Part shown: positions 6,689 to 8,814 of the stretch, piece by piece
Layout of the letters: the number at the start of each line of letters is the position of its first letter
Position numbering within the stretch: the first letter of the stretch is position 1
Assembly: GCA_004557405.1 (NCBI GenBank)
Contig: SFDZ01000036.1
Location: 1 to 8,814, forward strand
Source: Bacteroidales bacterium
Lineage (GTDB): Bacteria; Bacteroidota; Bacteroidia; Bacteroidales; Paludibacteraceae
DNA: 8,814 nt
Direction of reading: 5' to 3'
Translations under genes and position numbers: made by a program
Notes under the pieces: model-generated
Told to the model about the DNA's origin: nothing
The model's input: the letters and a program-made list of their open reading frames with translations, nothing else
Databases searched by the model: none

Positions 6689-6720
6689 TCTATGCTCTCG
6701 GTTCTATGCTCTTGGCTCTA
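6689..6720. repeat. 14-bp tandem repeat at the lipoprotein gene stop
   Basis: Two adjacent 14-bp units, tctatgctctcggt (6689-6702) and tctatgctcttggc (6703-6716), differ at two positions. They are followed by a partial third unit (tcta, 6717-6720) that contributes the TAG stop of the lipoprotein gene on the minus strand. A further related ttctatg occurs at 6653-6659. No function is evident. Confidence 0.7.
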
Positions 6721-7377
6721 TTTTAGAACAGGGCGGACGGATTGACCGTAGTAGCGGCCGAAGTTGTTCCTGCTCACGTTGTTCGAGCGGAAGTACACGT
6801 ACCACGCGTAGCCCGGTTTGTCCGTGTCGCGCGAACTCGACCAATAGAGGCCGAGGTCGCCCGCGTCGTACAAGACATCGTCGTAGCGACAGCCCGCCGC
6901 AGGGAGAAAAATATGGTTCCCGTTGGTTTTGCTCGTTACGATTCGTCCGGATACACCTGTACCATTGTAATCATCCGTCCATTTCCAAGTGCAATTTTCA
7001 CGCAGTTCCGTCCATTCCGCATCGGTAGGCATACGCCAAGCGCCGCCCCAGTTGGCACGGGCAGCATCGTCTTCCGGGTCGAGTACGGTTTTGTTATCCA
7101 CGGTGCCGTAATCGCTACTTGTGCAGTACTTGGTTAGTTCATCATAATCAGAACCATATTTGTAAGTACTCCAATCGTAATAATCTTTTGGTTCGGTTTC
7201 GCCCCAAGCATAGTAGTTGCCATACTCTTCGGGTTTGGTGGCACCTACGTTGCAAGTAGCCCACTTAGTGCCGCTCGGCAAGCCAAGGTCAACGTATTCG
7301 TGGCCGTTTTGCGGGTCGCAGGCAGCAAAGGCCGCTGCCACGCAGCACAAGGCTGCAAAAGTTTTCAAGTGTTTCAT
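6718..7377 (-). CDS. FISUMP-domain lipoprotein
   Basis: A 219-residue secreted lipoprotein. Residues 1-19 form a lipoprotein signal peptide (MKHLKTFAALCCVAAAFAAC), with the lipidated cysteine at 20. The mature part begins DPQNGHEYVDLGLPSGTKWA and continues with ATCNVGATKPEEYGNYYAWGE. This is the hallmark of the Fibrobacter succinogenes major paralogous (FISUMP) domain common in Bacteroidales surface proteins. The WRMPTDAEWTEL (114-125), IFLPAAGCR (156-164), YWSSS (178-182) and SVRPV (213-217) blocks follow in the family order. Its function is unknown. It is expected on the outer membrane and may be surface-exposed, though a classic lipoprotein export signal is not clear after the cysteine. 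The gene lies 110 bp downstream of the large repeat protein on the same strand, is flanked on both sides by related palindromes, and ends before a strong terminator. Imperfect -7 boxes occur in the AT-rich leader. Confidence 0.85.
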   Translation of the reverse strand: MKHLKTFAALCCVAAAFAACDPQNGHEYVDLGLPSGTKWATCNVGATKPEEYGNYYAWGETEPKDYYDWSTYKYGSDYDELTKYCTSSDYGTVDNKTVLDPEDDAARANWGGAWRMPTDAEWTELRENCTWKWTDDYNGTGVSGRIVTSKTNGNHIFLPAAGCRYDDVLYDAGDLGLYWSSSRDTDKPGYAWYVYFRSNNVSRNNFGRYYGQSVRPVLK

Positions 7378-7459
7378 TGTTGTTAAGTTTTTAAATGGTA
7401 GTAAAAATGTTAATTGTTTTTTAGTTTCAAAATTTCAAAGTTTAATAGTTTAATTGTAT

Positions 7460-7479
7460 GGACGCGGCGTGCCACGTCC
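7460..7479. repeat. Short palindromic repeat, copy B (GGACG family)
   Basis: ggacgcggcgtgccacgtcc forms a 5-bp outer stem (ggacg/cgtcc), one C/A mismatch and a 3-bp inner stem (ggc/gcc), followed by ctacaac. It has the same end sequences and orientation as copy A at 6664-6682 but a different centre. It lies just downstream of the stop of the repeat-protein gene and could act as its only 3' hairpin. No strong T-tract follows on the minus strand. Confidence 0.7.
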
Positions 7480-7487
7480 CTACAACA

Positions 7488-8814
7488 TTATTTTACCACA
7501 ACCTTAACGGCAGCGTTCGCGGTTTTTACTACGTAAACACCACACAGTGAGCCGTTTAGGCGTGTTACATCGCGGCCGAGCAGGTCGTAGATGCGGAACT
7601 CGCCCTCGCACACGATGCGGCCATCGACTGCATATATTTGCGGTGCAGTTACCGTTTCTATCGCAGTGGGGGTATTATTAAGTCGTGTAATCGTCAAGTC
7701 GTAACTTCCGGGAGCATAATTTACTGCCACATAATAGGTAGTTTCGGCCTCTAAATTGTAGGTCGGCGAAGTTGTAATGTCTGTGTAGTCACTCTCGCTC
7801 TTGGTTGTATTGACGTACAGATTGCCCGCTGTCAGTTGCGTGCTGCTGAATTGATACGAACCGGTTTCGGTGGGTGTAAACTCATACCATACACGCGGAG
7901 CGCTCACTTCAAATTCGTTTGTGCCGACTTCAAGCGTTGTATCCAACTTTTTAATCGTCAAGGAATATGTGCCCGGAGCATAACTTACTGCCACATAATA
8001 GATGTTGTCTGCAGTCAACTCATATACCGGAGCATACGGAATGTATCTTGAGTCGTCGGTAGCGTTCTTGTTCTTAACAACATAAAGATATCCGCCTTCT
8101 AAATCCGTGCTGCTGAACTGATACGAACCGGTTTCGGACGGGGTAAACTCATACCATAATTTTCCGGTAGTGGACACTATTATTTCATTATCGCCGGTTT
8201 TAAGCGTTGAATTTAACTTTTCAATCGTCAGGTCGTACTCACCCGGAGCGTAATACAAATAAACATAGTAGGTAGTTTTGGCGCTTAACTCATAGCTAGG
8301 AGAGTACGACATACTTTGCATGTTATTGATTGTCATTTCCGTATTGACACAGATACTTCCGAGTATCGTTTTACTGCTAAATCGATAGTTGCCGTCAGCC
8401 TCCGGCGTAAACTCATACCATGTAGGAGGTTCATTTGATGTGGTAATTGTATGGGTACCTACTGTCAGTATGCCGTAAGTATTGGTGTAAACCTCATCTC
8501 TATAATAGACCGGCAATCCGCCAAGGACAGGATAATCATCGGTACCGAGCTGCTGGCCCCATACTGAGCCGCTATAATATGTAGTATTCTCTCCATCTGT
8601 CACAGTACTTCCCTGAGAAAGCAGATAAGCCACCTCACCGCTTGCAAATTGGGTTGTGGTTTTGCCCTCGGTTTTTTCTACTGTGTCGCTATTCGTGCAG
8701 ACAGCTTCTCCATTATAAACAGTGCTGTCAAAATAGCCGTTTGTGATTGTACCGGAGATGTTATATCCGCACACGCCGCCGCCATTACTATTATTACCGC
8801 CGCTTAGCGCACCT
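7488..8814 (-). CDS. Large secreted repeat protein with T9SS sorting domain, C-terminal part
   Basis: The frame is open to the right edge of the window, so the 441 visible residues are the C-terminal end of a longer protein. No internal start is proposed: a GTG at 8774 is simply Val in the middle of a Gly/Asn-rich stretch. The first part (GALSGGNNSNGG, CGYNISGTITNGYFDS, then WGQQLGTDDYPVLGG) resembles the end of a GLUG-motif repeat region. Three tandem domains of about 87-90 residues follow, each with WYEFTP..(D/T)G.Y.FSS and a final YAPG.Y.LTI..L, like a beta-sandwich pre-peptidase/adhesion module. The last ~58 residues (IYAVDGRIVCEGEFRIYDLLG through GVYVVKTANAAVKVVVK) match a type A T9SS C-terminal sorting domain, so the protein should cross the outer membrane and be anchored or released outside. 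A role in adhesion or surface structure is inference. Confidence 0.85.
   Translation of the reverse strand, partial: GALSGGNNSNGGGVCGYNISGTITNGYFDSTVYNGEAVCTNSDTVEKTEGKTTTQFASGEVAYLLSQGSTVTDGENTTYYSGSVWGQQLGTDDYPVLGGLPVYYRDEVYTNTYGILTVGTHTITTSNEPPTWYEFTPEADGNYRFSSKTILGSICVNTEMTINNMQSMSYSPSYELSAKTTYYVYLYYAPGEYDLTIEKLNSTLKTGDNEIIVSTTGKLWYEFTPSETGSYQFSSTDLEGGYLYVVKNKNATDDSRYIPYAPVYELTADNIYYVAVSYAPGTYSLTIKKLDTTLEVGTNEFEVSAPRVWYEFTPTETGSYQFSSTQLTAGNLYVNTTKSESDYTDITTSPTYNLEAETTYYVAVNYAPGSYDLTITRLNNTPTAIETVTAPQIYAVDGRIVCEGEFRIYDLLGRDVTRLNGSLCGVYVVKTANAAVKVVVK
7671..8471 (-). repeat. Three tandem ~265-bp coding repeats in the T9SS protein
   Basis: The units lie at about 8205-8471, 7935-8204 and 7671-7934, and each encodes one WYEFTP...YAPG domain. 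Units 2 and 3 are closest. Bases 7840-7891 and 8107-8158 agree at 48 of 52 positions by hand count. Unit 1 is more diverged. This fits a recent duplication of the last domains or ongoing copy-number change. Confidence 0.8.

Noticed and set aside
8772..8774. GTG as a start codon for the T9SS repeat protein
   Set aside because: The frame continues open to the window edge, there is no signal peptide after it, and a T9SS cargo needs one. The true start is outside the window.
1..8814. CRISPR arrays, tRNA/rRNA genes, transposase genes
   Set aside because: Read on both strands, I saw no regularly spaced repeats with spacers, no cloverleaf or rRNA-like sequence, and no transposase motifs. The repeats present are palindromes, tandem coding repeats and the 99-bp duplication.

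Overview
The window looks like chromosomal DNA of a Bacteroidales bacterium (phylum Bacteroidota). SufB, DnaG and the Mod methyltransferase read like the Bacteroidales versions. Two upstream regions carry the phylum's TAnnTTTG(C) -7 promoter box. The right end encodes a protein with a type IX secretion C-terminal sorting domain, next to a FISUMP-type lipoprotein. I cannot name the genus.

Layout, left to right. Positions 1-2300 (all minus strand) are an accessory defence block. It holds a type III-style adenine methyltransferase gene (mod, 573-2300), its out-of-frame C-terminal piece (409-576), and the first ~100 codons of an AAA ATPase (from 397 leftwards). A 99-bp stretch of the mod 3' end occurs twice, at 478-576 and at 1-99. 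Both copies start abruptly at the same base, which breaks mod in one place and the ATPase in the other. This is either a real rearrangement or an assembly join, and it is the main thing to check. Positions 2340-5887 (minus) are housekeeping: dnaG followed by sufB. sufB has its own promoter and is followed 39 bp later by mod rather than by the usual sufC. Positions 5950-6571 (plus) hold a divergent 5-formyltetrahydrofolate cyclo-ligase gene whose last codons and stop lie inside a 61-bp inverted-repeat element.

Positions 6572-6717 are a repeat-rich convergent intergenic region with a minus-strand terminator, a palindrome and a 14-bp tandem repeat. Positions 6718-7377 (minus) encode the lipoprotein. 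A second palindrome of the same family lies at 7460-7479. Positions 7488-8814 (minus) are the C-terminal part of a large secreted repeat protein that runs off the right edge.

The genes do not form one pathway. DnaG primes replication, SufB is part of the Fe-S cluster scaffold, and the cyclo-ligase feeds folate metabolism. The mod/ATPase block is probably a horizontally acquired restriction or defence island. The right end supplies surface proteins. I saw no rRNA, tRNA, CRISPR array or transposase gene, and no gene-free stretch longer than about 150 bases.
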